NCBI GenBank assembly: GCA_013397695.1 | Contig: VYZI01000074.1 | Coordinates: 2,630,315-2,694,314, forward strand | Source: Centropus unirufus | Taxonomy: Eukaryota > Chordata > Aves > Cuculiformes > Centropidae | Direction: 5' to 3' | Length of the DNA: 64,000 nucleotides | Shown here: piece by piece, positions 12,241 to 25,309 of the stretch | Layout of the letters: each line of letters opens with the position of its first letter | Position numbering within the stretch: position 1 is the stretch's first letter | Position numbers and translations under genes: made by a program | Notes under the pieces: generated by a model | Databases searched by the model: none | What the model saw: the letters and a program-made list of their open reading frames with translations, nothing else | What the model was told of the DNA's origin: nothing

Positions 12241-15200
12241 GTCTTAATGTATATTTTCTTTCCAAGCAGTGATGTCCCCTTCCTTAGTTGGAAGCATATA
12301 TTTTTTCTTAACATGTTAAGTCAAAGGATGGATTCCAGAGGCCCTCACTTCTTTCTGCAGACATCACATCCTCGAAGCATAAGTTTATCACCTGCTGAAG
12401 GGAAGCGTTTTTGTGGGAGCCACTTGTTAAAATATTGGCACCATCTCCCTGCCGGGGCCACCCATGCAGTCTGGCTGCCTGGAGGTGTTTCCATCATCAT
12501 GTGCTACTTTATCGGCCATACTGCACTGTGCTCCCTGCTCCTTCTCAGCTCAGCACAAGATCCAAAACCCGTGTTTATGACATTGGCCCATTAACTGTAC
12601 TCCTCCCTTTTTCCCTTCAGGAATGAGATAGTTTGTATTTCAAAGTGTTAATATACGTGGCTGATGAGTATTCCTGCTCAGACATGGCTGCTCTATGCTA
12701 GCTGCAGATTTATGTTTCGGACGTGTTGGAACAGCTAAGGAGAAGGCTAGATTCAAGCTAGCCCTTGAATAAGTGTATGGAAAGCGAAGGTAGATATTCT
12801 CTTTTCTCTCTACATGATGTCTATAAAGAAATATTCAGCTGTGGCATGTTGAAGAAACACTTATTTGAGCACTGTGATCTTTAAAGTGTCAGAGAGGGAG
12901 AAGGAATATTTCTTTGCCTTTTAGTAAAACTCTGAGAAATAAGAAACCATATTACCTTGAAGGTGGGAAGAACAGTCAGGTGGCAGGGACCCTTCAAAGA
13001 CTTAATGTTTTCTGTGAGCACAAAGTGTCTGGCTCCTTGGAAACCTCTGCTGCAGCCAGAGCAGAGCCTAGGCTAGAGGCAGTAGAGTTCATGGGAGGAT
13101 GAAAGAATGACAATTTGGAGCTCCTCCAGGAAGAACTGCCATCTCTGCACTTGGGTCATGGTGCAGAGTCACACCATACTGACCTTTCTTGTATTTATTT
13201 TAGTGGGGAACAGGTATTCTCCTGCAGCTGTTGTCTGCTTGGCACCTACGTAGACGCTCCTGCACTTAGTTGGTAAAGGAGAAGCATAAGTGCCTCTTGT
13301 TCTCCTCCCTCTGAGGGCTCACTGGGGAACTGGAAGGGGATGGTAGAGCTGCTTGGAAAATGGAGTTTCTACTCGGTGAAAAAAAGTTATAGCATTTTGA
13401 TGTTATTGTCATCTGGAATTAGAGTAAAAAGACAAAATATTAAAAAGTGTCAGGGAAGGAAATTTTTCTTGGAAAAAAAATGATGTGGAGGAAAAAGCTT
13501 TTAGACATTTATGGTCAGAATGAACCATTTGTATATTGTGAAAGGAAACAGTAAATTGAAATGTCAACTTGCAGCTGAAACCATTTGTTTCAAAGCATAT
13601 ATTAAAACAAAAAGTGTTTTGTAAGGGCAAATCAAAGCTAAAAATGTTCTCGAGACATAAACATCTTCTAAATTCTAAGGAAGTCAGATTTTCCGAGTAA
13701 AACGTTGTCTGGAAATCACTCAACTACGTCTAGGTTCTGAATTGCATGGTGCCAGAGTTGTAAGCACAGCAAATGACCCCTGTGCTGCTATTAGCTCAGG
13801 TGTGTTCATAAGGGAAACTGCCGGGTTTGAGCTTCCTTGCCACTTGCCACTATGCAGAGACCAGTGTTCCTTCCTTACTCTCTGAGCAGAGGTACAAATT
13901 CCGTGTGTGTATCTGCTTCCTGGCCACATTCTGTCAAATTGTGCCGGGATCACCAAGTATTTTTAATAGTAAGTTTCTTTCTAACCTAGATTGTCCTGAC
14001 CAGCAAGATTTTGTGGTGACTACATGTGCTGTTGTGCTCTGAGGAGACTTTAGGCTTTGAAGAAAAGCAATGGGAAGAGGCACCAGCCTTTCCACCCAGC
14101 TCAGCTGCAATCCCAGGTGGTGCATTTGACTGGTAGCCACACACCCATAGGACAAAATTACACAGCAAGTTTTCTTTGGTGGTGAAGCCAGGGTAATAAA
14201 TTCCTGCCCACATGCCCCGGCCTTCCTTGCAGCTCTTCAGCTGCAACTGTAGACCTGCCCTGTAAACCTGGACATCTGTTCTGATTTGAGCTAAAGAAGA
14301 ACTGGTTTTCTAACTTTCCACCTAAGCCTCCTCTAAGTAACTTAATTTTCTGAAGGTCAACTGCACCTTTTCAGACAGTGTCTTCAGAGGTGATGGTGCT
14401 CAACATGTATGATTATCATCAAGGTAAAGAGGAATGATACACAGAGAGGATGTTGCTTGCCTCTATCCCTGTGGAGGCAAAGGTCGTAGTCACATTGGCC
14501 AAGTGCCATAAGCCAAAGGGGTGGAAAAAGGCTGCATCTGCAGGGAGGATTGGGAAGGATAGGTGACATAAAACCATTCCAGATGCATCATACTCCAGAT
14601 AAAACTGAGAGATCACAAGGTCAAGTAATCCTCTTCAATGAATGGTAACCAGTAAGGATTTCATCTGTCTTTTTTGTCTCTTATCCCAGATCTGTGCATT
14701 CCTGAATCCATTTTCCAAGTCTAGCCTTGGATCTTTCCCTGTGCCTGCTCTGCAGTATCAGTGATGACGTATAGCAACCAAAGAGTTTGATTTTGCATAT
14801 TTGTATATGTTTTCTCATTTTCTTCTTAATAGTATTTTCCTTATTATTGCTTCGCTAAAACAGTTTTAGCTTCCAGCCCACAGGTATCTGTCTCATTTCC
14901 CTTTCTCCCTTTCCCTGGTGAGGGGGTGGAGAGAACTGCTCACATTCAGGTGCCAATCAGTCTGGGGGTTGAGGCTAGATTGTCGCTGACTTAAAACCAG
15001 CTCTGTTATTTAGAGGTTGTTTCAAGGCTGTCTGAGAGCAGAGCTCCACAATAGCTGTTTCAGCTCAGCCAAGGAAAAGGCAGAGTGGCTGGCACCTGTA
15101 CGGGTCTATGAAATCTGCCCTCGCTAAGGCAGCCTGGCACGCTTGTGCAGGAATTGCATGGACCATGAAGAGCTCACCCTAGGGACGTGAGTGCGGTGTG

Positions 15201-16159
15201 TACACCTCATGCAGTGAAGACAGAGTAAAACAGAGTAAAACAGGACTCGGTTTGGTTCCACTTAGTGTGTCCAAACGCTTACCATAGTGATTGCCAGATA
15301 AAGGATTCTATTTTAACTCACAGGATTATCCATTCTTCTGCTGCAGCATTTCTTGCTGGTGGTCTTTCTATTTCTATCTAGCATTACTTAGGAACCCTTT
15401 GTGTATCTTTTACTTCTACATCTGAATTTACAGAGCAGCAAATACGAAGATTGCCATTGTATTCTCATCTATTGGAGTCAATCGATCAAGTTCAAATATG
15501 TTAAACTTAAGGGATGTAAACTGATATAAAACTGCTTTGAAGATAGAATCAGGCTCAAAGCTGAATTGTATGAAAATCAATCTAAGAAGTGTAAATCATT
15601 CCAACTGAAAGCAAATGCTTGTGTTCAGTAGTAATAGACAAACATTGCAAAAGCACACAGAAACAGGCAGTTACAATTAAGTGATTAAATTTACAAGAAA
15701 AATACATTGATTTGCTACTTTCAGGGAAGGTTGCATGGTCTGCATTAATTAGAATACACAGAGTTAAAAGCTAAAGAAATGATCAGTTTGGTGACTATGT
15801 TGTTTATTAAGACAATCCTCACAAAAGTGATCATTCCGTTATTGTTATTTTGTTTACCTTCCACATTATGTTCACAGCTCAATAAAAATTGTCTGACCAG
15901 GTTTATTGCCCAAATGAAATGTGTAAGTATAAATCACACAAGTTTGGGACAAGGCATGTATTGATACGAATTATTTAAAATTGTATCTTCTGCTGAAGAA
16001 ATGGCTGATTTGGACCATTGACTAAAACCAGATGGCAGACATTTGTATGGCTTTGTGATGCCCTCAGCCAGGAAATCTTTCTAGCTAGGTTTTTTCTCAG
16101 GAGGCAGCTGGGGAGAGCCAATCATGAGGAGGTCAGTGCCCTTTTTATCAAGGTGTTAC
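12241..16159. other. Non-coding; expected place of the last kinase tail exons
   Basis: The final exon or exons of the kinase relic should lie downstream of 16160 on the minus strand. No convincing similarity was found here beyond the weak candidate at 12.1-12.24 kb. Confidence 0.4.
15221..15240 (+). repeat. Two-copy 10-nt direct repeat
   Basis: CAGAGTAAAA is present twice in tandem. Confidence 0.8.
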
Positions 16160-16494
16160 CGTGTTGGGATGTAAATATTGTCATCCACTGTCTTCAGAAG
16201 GTCTTTAAGCTTCATGTCCCTATGAGGCAAAGGACTCTTATTCTTAAGTCTGTTTTCCATCGCGGACCAAGGAGGCACTTGGCTTTTACGCATCATTGCT
16301 TGGATGTTTGAAGAGGGACTTTGGTTATTTGCTGGTGTGGATGTATATTTCTCATGAAGACATGGTTTCCAGGCTTCAACCGAGTCTTCAAAATCATTCA
16401 GATTCTTCCGGAAGTCCAAAAGTGGCTGATATATGGGCTCACATGACATACTTTTTCTTAGTGACATATGATGCCCATGGTGGACCAACTCTGT
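16160..16494 (-). pseudogene. Kinase relic exon 9: C-terminal tail exon, still open
   Basis: This is the longest well-bounded open exon in the window: 111 codons with no stop. Acceptor CAAGTTTGCAG ends at 16495 and donor CACG then GTAACA starts at 16159; the exon is 335 nt, from phase 0 to phase 2. The product is hydrophilic, with segments such as SLRKSMSCEPIYQPLLDF, FEDSVEAWKPCLHEKY and KLKDLLKTVDDNIYIPT. Similarity to the HUNK tail is modest but in register: IYQ...FR.....FEDSVEAW against LYQ...YR.....YEASLDTW, and NIYIPT against MEFIPV at the end. There is no catalytic motif. Its position downstream of exon 8 on the same strand supports membership. It could instead be an exon of an unrelated minus-strand gene. 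Confidence 0.55.
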
Positions 16495-18274
16495 CTGCAA
16501 ACTTGGAAATTAGATAATATATAGAATAAACCAAATCACCTTCTACTGGAATGGTACTTTCAAGAAAAAATAACGTTAATATCAAAATAGCTTCACGCCA
16601 TATAACAAAAGTCAGTCCTTGTAAAGGCAGAAGTATATGTAGATTTTGACATAGAATGAAATTTTGCATTGAGGATTTAAAACAAATGGCAATCTGGAAG
16701 TAGGCAATCAGCAAGTTTTTGGTTGGGTGAACAGTCTTAAATAAGCATCACAGTATAATGTTGCCTAGCTTAATTTAAGTCCAGTTATTAATTCATGCTT
16801 CTGAGGCTATTTATCAACCATGCCACATATGTGAATAGCTGTGCGCATGCAATAAATGGAGCAGAAATAAGTCTAAATTCAGTTCTGGAATTTGATTATC
16901 CAGTACTATGCATATTCTATATATTTGCGGCCACGGAAAATGATGCCATGGATGTGAGTGTAACCCTTTCTTGAGTGTAAGGGAAGTTGTGATGCACAAG
17001 GCTCACATTCATCTTGGGAATGTAAATGGTTTCCTTTTTTTAGTCATAGATGTCTATTCTTGCAAGTGCCTTAGCAGTACTAGTGCCATTCCAGGGTGGT
17101 TCCAGAAGAACTAACCTGCACCATGACACAGAACAGTTATTTGTAACTGGTACCTGCAGAGTATAAACTGGGTCAGGTGCTCACCTGCTAATTTTTTTCA
17201 CCTGATGAACATTAAATCGATCAACAAATTGGGGGACAGGAAACAATTGCTTAAAATCCTTGTAATTTCAAAATAAAGTGGAAAGATATTCCTACAGGAT
17301 TTTCAGGAATCGTGTTCCCTTTTTTCCCAGGCAAATATCCCAGTATGCTTTCAGACTAAGATGGCAGAAATATATTTCAGAACAGTACTTTCTGGAAAGT
17401 TTTCTTGCTTTTACAAATTAATTGTTATCTCATCTTCTTGAATGGCATCTGGCACTGCCAAAGTTTGTACAGAAGGAAATTGTCTATTGCCATAATTCCT
17501 GAGATTTTCCAGGGTGACCATTTCCCTTCTGGGAAATCTGAATTTCTGATCCCTTATTAAAATTTTTATCAGGATTAATATTATGTTTTTCTACTTCATT
17601 TTCCCTCTGCAAAATGTTCAGATGCCATTTGATTAGTAGAGAACAAAAGAACACTTTGAACTTTAAAGGAAAGCACAGTATAACACGAGCAATGGGAAAT
17701 CTCATTTCCAAACAAGCCTTACTTACACACATCAGCTTTTCATCTGAGGAGACCCCATGCCAGAGGTTCCTCCTGAAACTCAGCTGCATATGGGCTGGCA
17801 GACTCTGCTTTTTACCACACAGGTCATAGGAAACAATTTTTCATTAAAACGCACTGGAGAATAGCATGTCTTCCTTGGAGAGTCCGTAGCACTTCCTTCC
17901 AGGCCTATGGCTCACAGAGTCTGCTTACAAGTATCTAAGGGAGACCAGGACACCACAGAGCTTGGGCAGCAAAGCAAAAACGTCACAGGATACAATGAGT
18001 CACTACACGATCCAGGGGATCTCCATGGAGCTGTGGTGACAAGACTGCACCCCAACAAGAGCATGAGCTCCAGGACTCACTGTTGTTGCTGTGCCATTGC
18101 CCTTACTTGTACATGCAACCTGCATGCACATGGAGGCATGTTCTCATATTTAGGACACTTCTCTGTCCCATGATCCATTTTTTCAGAGTCCTCTCTGGGG
18201 TAGTCTCATGCACACTTAGTTTCAGGTATGAAAAACTTGTGAAAATGCAAGCTGCTCCTCATAAGACTTCTCCT

Positions 18275-18850
18275 ACAACCCCTTCACCGGCTTTGTTGCT
18301 CTTCTCTGGACGCACTCCAGGACCTCAATGTCCTTCTTGTAGTGAGGGGCCCAGAACTGAACACAGGATTCAAGGTGGGGCCTCATCAGTGCTGAGTACA
18401 GGGGCAGAATCACCTCCCTGGACCTGCTGGCCACGCTGTTTCTGATCCAGGCCAAGTTGCCATTGGCCTTTTTGGCCACCTGGGCACAGTGCTGGCTGAT
18501 GTTCACTTAGCTGTCAAGCAATGCCCCCAGGTCCCTCTCAGCCAGGCAGCTTTCCAGCCACTCTTCCCTAAGCTTGCAGTGCTGCCCGGGGTTGTTGTGC
18601 CCCAAGTGCATCACTCTGCACTTGGCCTTGTTGAACCTCATCATGTTGGTCTCAGCCCATCAGTCCAACCTGTCCAGATCCCTTTGAAGAGCCTCCCTAC
18701 CCTCAAGCAGATCAACACTTCCTCCCAGCTTAGTGTCGTTTGTGAACTTGCTATGGGTTCACTCAATCCCTTCATCCAGGTCATTGATAAAGAGATTGAA
18801 AAGGACTGGACTCAGTCTGTAGTGAGTTTTGATCTTCTCACTGCCATCCC
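18275..18850 (-). mobile_element. CR1 LINE, ORF2 C-terminal region
   Basis: The minus strand from 18506 to 18273 encodes the typical end of the CR1 ORF2 protein (reverse transcriptase polyprotein): QVAKKANGNLAWIRNSVASR, then REVILPLYSALMRPHLE and CVQFWAPHYKKDIEVLE. Upstream on the same strand, 18507-18850 carries the preceding ORF2 region (FNKAKCRVMHLG-like wording, then the SCLAERDLG-like segment) with stops and shifts. The copy is truncated at both ends and inactive. It lies in the intron between kinase relic exons 8 and 9 and in the same orientation. This is one of the least decayed CR1 copies here. Confidence 0.93.
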
Positions 18851-19479
18851 CTCATAATACAAACTTCTTGCTTTCAGAATCGGAGAAGTTATTTGTTTTA
18901 CTATGTTTATCTTTCATGGTTTTCTTCTATTCTTTGCAATGCAAAGTACTCCCCTTGTGAAAAATATGTTTTTAATCTAACATGCCATTATAAATAGTGG
19001 GTGTAATTTGTGGAGAAAAGGCACTTTCGAAAGCTTGCATGTATTTTGTGAGTTAGCAAAAATGTTTGGAAAAACTTGAAGGGCCCCAAACCTCAAACTT
19101 GTGGGGTTACTCTGTCCTTCCTACATCTTTCCTGCACCCAAGCACAATTAAGGAAATTATTTTTAAAGTGTTTATAAAAAGAAACACAATACGTATAAGT
19201 TGACAACATATTGCTAAAACCACACTGGATCAATTGGGAATTTGAGATGTCATAAGCATTTTAGGCTATGCAATCAAATGGTCTCCCAGGATTTTACACA
19301 CTGCTAGTTAGGAAAACAAATTTTCATCTTACATTTTGCAAGCTGTCACCTTATATACAGTATATCAGAAAACTTGCCATGACTGGTTTTACTGCCAGAC
19401 CTCTTAAGAGCTAATTGGTTAAGCACCTGGGCAGGAAGCTTTTTGGCAGAAATGCTATTTTCTGCAAGGACTAGCTATA

Positions 19480-20660
19480 AAGTTCTGGATGGCAAATTGT
19501 AATCATTAAGGCTCCCTCTTCTACAACAGAACACATAAAATGTAAATACATTGCTTGGAGAAATTACAGTGCATAAAAGGACAGGCTGTGTTTTAAGTTT
19601 GTCCAATGACTTATGGCTCAAATTTTAACATGGAAAGGATCTTATGCTTTTTTTTCAGGGTCAAGCTTTCAGCAGACTTCCCTAATTGCGCCCAGAAAAA
19701 TGAGAATCACATCTGTTTGCATCCAGCAAAACTATTATTTGCATGTACAAATGGTAACTTGTTATATACAAGGAGCAGTTGCAAATACAATGACTTGCAC
19801 TGGTTTTTCAAACACAGTGGGTTTTGTATATGAAAAATAATTTCCACAGACCTTTTTGCAGTCAGAGATTAGAAGTTCTGTTGAAAACTTCTCCCCAGGA
19901 AATTGTGTGTTTCTTCACTATTGTGTGAAAACTCATAGAGTAGTCTACTGCCTGGAATGAGTTGAATGCAGTGATTTGTGAATATGTGTTAGAATTCCAA
20001 ACAATGTTTTGGGCTGAATGTGATTGTAGAATTTTTTATTGCATGTTATTAATGAGCATTGTCATGAATGCAACTACTTCGTTTGTGTTGATATTTGATA
20101 TGTTTAGTTCTTTTTGGACAGAATTTTCACAAGAGCCAGATGCCAACTTTCTCTACATTTTGCTGAGGGGAGATTTTTAGTTGGCTCAAAAATACTAGAG
20201 TATTATTTATGCATTAATTTTAGTCCTTTATTAATATTAGTTGTCTGTAAATATCTCTTTTCATAGGCAGAGAAGAATTTGTAAATACATTTATGAACTT
20301 GGAAATAATGTAAATTAATGTCAGCCCGTTTTCAGAATACTTAATTTTTACCAGTGACTATTGGTTGTTACATATTTGTTTCACTCAATTAGATTTAAAT
20401 TTCCATTCATTTAGATGCAAATACTAATTTTTGCACACACAAGATAACACAAGTTGTCTTGCTGAGCTCAGCGAAACTATGCATGTACTTAAAGTTAAAG
20501 CAGATGCATATATTTGCAAGATCTGGTGAGCTGAAAGGAAATTATGTGATTTAATGATGGATCACACACTGCTAGCAATAAATAGTAAATAGTTGGCACT
20601 ATACAGAGTCAAAAGAACATCTATCTATGCATTTTGAAATATCCTTGGCATAATTTTCAA
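19480..20660. other. AT-rich intronic sequence of the kinase relic
   Basis: This lies in the long intron between relic exons 8 and 9. It is AT-rich and free of recognisable repeats. No gene was seen. Confidence 0.4.
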
Positions 20661-22084
20661 TACAAATATCGAATACCCATGCTGTTGTAATTAAGCTCCA
20701 GTAACATTATCAGTAACTCAACAAGAAGATGAAGAAAAAGTGAGAAATTTCCCCTTCACACTCTTAACAGTCTTTATGTTTCTTCCTCAGTTTCAGCTCT
20801 GCAGCCGGGTGGTCAGAGAAGTGCATTGCAGCCTGCCCAAGAGGTGGTTGAATTTGACCTCTTTTAGACCACAGCAGAAAATTCTCCCTGCAAGATGCTG
20901 CCCTCCCGGCTGCCTCCGCCCAGAGCCATGCCAGCACAGCATGGGCTAGGCTCCAGGGGAGCTGGGAGCTGCTTTTGGCTCTGCCTCTGTCCAAAAACGT
21001 CATGCCACCCGTGTGGGGCTCCGCCTTGGGATCCAACAGATGCATTCTTTTCTTTTTCCTATATACTCTGCATACGCTTAGGGCTAAGTTTTGCCATTGT
21101 GTAAAATAGCTTTTGCTGAAGAAAAGGCCAGAGGATACTGGAAAAATCAGAGCATTGAGTAGAAACATTCAGCTTGATCTACTAACCAGCCTTCCCCTCT
21201 CTCACACCTCCTTTTGCTCAAAACCCAGCCTTTCTGACTAATTTCTGATTAATATGAATATTATTAAACGTTGGATAAACTGGCATGAGGCGGTAGCACT
21301 GCTAGTCATGATTTAAAAGAGATCGTGGGGAGGGGTGATTGTACAGGTTAATTGTGTCTAAAGCTGGTGCAGAGCCTAACAAATGGCAAGGGAGAAATAC
21401 TAGTTTTCATAATACAGAAGAATGGAAGAGGGAGTAGAGGGACAAAATTAAGAAACAAACAATGTAGAATGACTGAGAAAAAACCCTATGAGCTTTACAA
21501 ACACTATTTGAGAACAATTATTTCTAAATGATTCTAGTATCAGGCTTTGTGTTTATGAGTCTAAAGGCAGCATTTATAAAACTTGTGCTAACAAGCAAGA
21601 GGAAACAGACTTTTAACGACATGGAAAGATGGTATGAATTGGTCTTTTCTCCTTTCTTAATTTCTGTGTCTTAATAACAGATGTTAGATGGTATTGTCTA
21701 TGATAGAATCTGCTGTCAAATTTAAGAATCTAACTTGCACCTGTATTTGAGGTTCTTAGCAAACACATCCTACTAAAAGCAGGTAATTTCCCTGCAAAGC
21801 TGTTGAAGAGGGGCTCTGTTTGTCTAAATGCAAATCTAAGAAGTCCTAAGAATATATCGAACATGTGAAGATTTGCAGATCAGCATTGTTTTGTGGTATA
21901 GAAGAAAGAACTGCACACCTGGGAGCTATGTGGAAAGGGCCATAGGAAAGGCGTAGAAATGGAAATTTTTGATGTGACACAACTGAACAGACCTCAGAGT
22001 CTGCCCCCAGTTCACATGTTAGACATGTCCCTTCTAAGTTTAGTTCAAGGGGAAGTGCAAACCTCAGGCACCAGGACATGGTGG

Positions 22085-22685
22085 GGACTGCTCAGTTGGA
22101 AAGCATCTAGATAGAAAAGGACCTAGAGGTTCTAGTGGACACCAAGCTGATTATTTGCCAGCGATGTACCCTGGCTGCAAAGAAGGCAAATGGTATCCTG
22201 GGCTGCATTAGAAGAACAGCCAGTACAGGGAACTGATGATGCCAGTTCTCCTTAGTGCTGGTAAGGCCACACCTGGAACACTGCGTCCAGGTCTGAGCTC
22301 CTCAGTAGAAGAAAGACATGCACATACTGGAGAATGTCTGGTGAAGGGCCATAAAGATGGTTAAGGGAAGGGAGCATCTGCCCCATGAGGAAAGGCTGAG
22401 AAAGCTGGTTCTGTTCAGCCTGGAGAAGAGAAGGGTGAGGGAGAACTCCTCAATACATAAAAATACCCGAAGAGAGAGTGAAAAGGGGATGGAACTAGGC
22501 ACTTTTCAGTGGTGCCCAGTGACAGAACCAGGGATAACAAGCTCAAGTTGAAACATTGTACGTTCCCTCTGAATTTCAGGAAACGCTTTTTCACCGTCAG
22601 GGTGACCAAGTACTGTCACAGGCTGCCCAGGAAGGCAGTAAAGTACCCATCCTTAGAGACATTCAAATGCCATCTGGGCATATAA
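22085..22685 (+). mobile_element. CR1 LINE, ORF2 3' region
   Basis: Plus-strand CR1 wording runs in order: a degraded AERDLG...VDTKL segment, CCTGGGCTGCATTAG, CACACCTGGAACACTGCGTC, GAAAGGCTGAGAAAGCTGGT, TTCAGCCTGGAGAAGAGAAG, then TTTTTCACCGTCAGGGTGAC. It follows the end of ORF2 in frame-broken form. It lies in the intron between kinase relic exons 8 and 9, opposite in orientation to the relic. Confidence 0.9.
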
Positions 22686-24164
22686 AATCTTTGCATGGAG
22701 AAAGGTCAACATATAGAAAGAAAATATCAGTCATTCTTTTGTTGAACTTTCCTTTGCCTCCTTACTTTACCAAAACTTCCAGCCTGCCTGGGAAGCATAA
22801 ATATACTAGGACCTCAAAACAATAATTTGTAGTGTTATTAACTCACAATCAGAGCCATTTTCTGGCTCTATGCTTGAATTCAGCTTGACCCTCTGCCTTA
22901 AGAGGACATTTTTGATGCCAAGACTGGCAGGAAGCAATGCAGCCCCTTAATCAGCTTGTAACTTACTTTATGAACACAGTCGCTTTCCTCTTCCACCCAG
23001 GTAAGATGCTGAAACAGGCCATAGAGAGCATGAAACTCTACCACTTGCCTGGAGGGCTGGATCTCTAAAGGCTGTAAATCAGCTTGATATCGAGAGATTC
23101 AGGAAAGCTGGTCAATAGCCTTCACAGTGCGGCTCTTTTTGAGCGACTTACGATTTAAAATCGTAATATGAAAAAAAACCAACGCATATGTGAAGGAAAG
23201 CCTCCACCCCCTATGTGTGCATGCACACACACTCTCCAACTCATATTTTTGAGTTATGGCTCCGCCTGCAAACACTGCGCAGGCTGTTGTGACCTTGGAG
23301 CTGCGTGCTGGGATAGAAACATGGGGCAGCTCAAGCTCATCTGAATAGTTCCTAGAGGAGTCACCTGAACCATCTCAAAACACAGCTTCTCCAGGGCAGA
23401 GACTTTGAATTGGGGGATAATCACTGAAGCGTGTTGTTTTGTAGTTGAAATTTTCCCATTGCAGTTGTGTGTTAGAAGCTGGAATTTGGTTTCCCGTCTG
23501 CCTATTTTTTGCCTGAAGCAAAGTTTTTATGCCTGAGCTGTGAACCCCTTTGTGGAGACGGTTGTAAAAGAAAAGCTAACAGCATTTTTAACTAATTGTG
23601 GTCTTACCAGTGATTACCATAATTTTTTAATTTATTTTTCACATTTTTGTCCCCTCTGATCTCACTCTGTGCCCCCAAGTGAGTCAGAGCTGGAGTGTGA
23701 GCACACGATACATTGGTAAAAATACAAAAATAATGCTGGGAAAGGATTTTACAACTATCACAACTTATCTCCACAGACTTTGGAACGGGCCTTCACAGAT
23801 CAGACAGAAAGGGAAGGAATGGCGAGATCACTAATGGTCTTTTTCCCAATGAAAAAGCAAGATACTTCTCAATCCCATTACATCCATCAGACTATTTTTA
23901 AAATTCATTAGTCATTAAAAAAGGTATATTATTTCTGGAAAAAAATATTCTTAAAATAATCACCTGTGAGAATGCCAGAATGTAAGTTTCCTGAGACTGA
24001 ACCCAGATCTGCAATTTCATTAGTATTTTAGGTAAGTTTTGTCTGTTTGATGGACAACCACCTTTTTCACATGCACTTTCTGGCTATCGCCACATTCTTC
24101 ATAAGAGTCCAGGGAGCACTTCATGACTGTCAAGATCATTACATCTTTCCTGGGCTTTTTTGCA

Positions 24165-24337
24165 GTCTTTCTTGTACCTGAGCAGTTTCTTCAACAATAA
24201 ACAATAAGAAACCATGGCAGAAGAGGGTCTGTTATTTATTAAAACTCTGATAACTTCTGAGAGACAATAATTTCTGAGACTCCATAATTTCTGTCATGTA
24301 GTTTAAAACAACAGGATTCAATTCACTGGAGCCAAGT
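24165..24337 (-). pseudogene. Kinase relic exon 8: UBA-like segment, frameshifted
   Basis: A CCAAATATTTCAG acceptor leads into LGSSELNPVVLNYMTE (MTE at 24289-24297), matching LEDLSPSVVLHMTE of HUNK. The frame is then broken. In another frame the sequence resumes as SEVIRVLINNRPSS (from 24260) and AMVSYCLLLKKLLRYKKD, matching NSDVINTVLSNRACHILAIYFLLNKKLERY. Between the two lies an imperfect 17-nt tandem duplication (24258-24274 and 24275-24291, 14 of 17 bases equal); 17 is not a multiple of three. The 3' limit given is the last clear similarity; a later stop in this frame lies at 24099-24101. The segment corresponds to the helical, UBA-like region after the kinase domain in AMPK-related kinases. 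Confidence 0.8.
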
Positions 24338-25176
24338 CTGAAATATTTGGAAAACGTATTTAAAAATAAACGACACATTCAGGTACAATGTCAGGATTTA
24401 CAGTAAATGGACAATCCCCTTCTGGTGATGTAGCTAGAGCATGCTATATTGATTGTAAAGGCAAACTATGAAGCACACTTGTGCAAAAATCCTGCCTGCT
24501 AAGTTAACTTGACTGCTGGGCTGAGGCCCTGTTACATTATTGAATGTCCTATTGACATTGTAAGGAGCCCATCATCGAAATTAATTTTTTCAAGACTTGC
24601 AAAGTATACTTTACAACCTACAATATAGAAGATTAACAGCATTTCTAAAGTTGGCAATGTTTATGTGTAGTGTCATATTGCAAATATATATTTCAAAATT
24701 TTATAACAATCATAATATTTAAAATGCCTTGCTAACAAAGAATGGAGACTAATTAAGGCCAGTTACAAAGATGGATGAGAATAAAAATTATCAGAATAAT
24801 AAGAATTTCAGTGTAATATAACAATGTTCCCTCAATGGGCACGTGAGACCCAGCTTTGCAGGAAAGGATTAGAAATATACTGCTTGGAAATTAGTGACAC
24901 CAGTGAGGTGCCACTCAAAAGATCAGAAAGAACAAAATTATTGATGCAAGGGTATAAGGAATTCAGTAAGGATTTTTTCCTCTTATATAACATTTATCCA
25001 TGTTTTCTGAAATAAAACTCTGTGATTTTGTAACTGTCCTGAGTAGATAACAAAAATCTTCCAAAACAAACAAACAAATTCCTAAATTCCCAACTCCAAC
25101 CAAACTAACTTCCTGCCCTGCAACCCCCAAATCCTGAAATTCCAAGGTAGAACAGATAGTTGAGATTTGTTGCTTG

Positions 25177-25309
25177 CTCTCATAGTTAGCAGCAGTCAGT
25201 ATTTTCCTGGTGAGGCCTTCATTCAACCATTTGTCTTTTATTGCTTCTTTGTCTCCAGGCCTCTTAGCAGGGTCAAGCTGAAATGAGGACTGCATGAAGT
25301 GCACAGCTC
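25177..25309 (-). pseudogene. Kinase relic exon 7: end of the C-lobe
   Basis: From a TACTGCACAG acceptor the frame reads (G)AVHFMQSSFQLDPAKRP, then GDKEAIKDKWLNEGLTRK and ILTAANYE. HUNK has STGAI.FLRSLLEPDPVKRP and ANRWLNENYTGK. The DP..KRP motif, including the conserved C-lobe Arg, and the WLNE motif are clear. The exon starts in phase 1. Similarity places its end after TAT GAG AG at 25177, in phase 2, which would join the first base of exon 8 to make Arg as in HUNK. The bases that follow are CA, not GT, so the donor is lost at the position predicted by homology. The open frame runs on into intron sequence to 24963 and is not meaningful there. Confidence 0.8.

Noticed and set aside
17484..17640. 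Minus-strand frame RENEVEKHNINPDKNF..., after a CATTTTGCAG, between relic exons 8 and 9
   Set aside because: It ends in a stop with no donor, and exons 8 and 9 together leave no room for another exon when compared with HUNK.
17770..17815. SPYAAEF-like frame resembling the SPAYAAPEL motif
   Set aside because: It lies on the wrong side of the ordered exons, has no neighbouring motif, and a proper CGNPTYAAPELL exon exists at 31.1 kb.
22302..22609. Open frames on the minus strand over the 22 kb CR1
   Set aside because: They are antisense shadows of the plus-strand CR1 copy.
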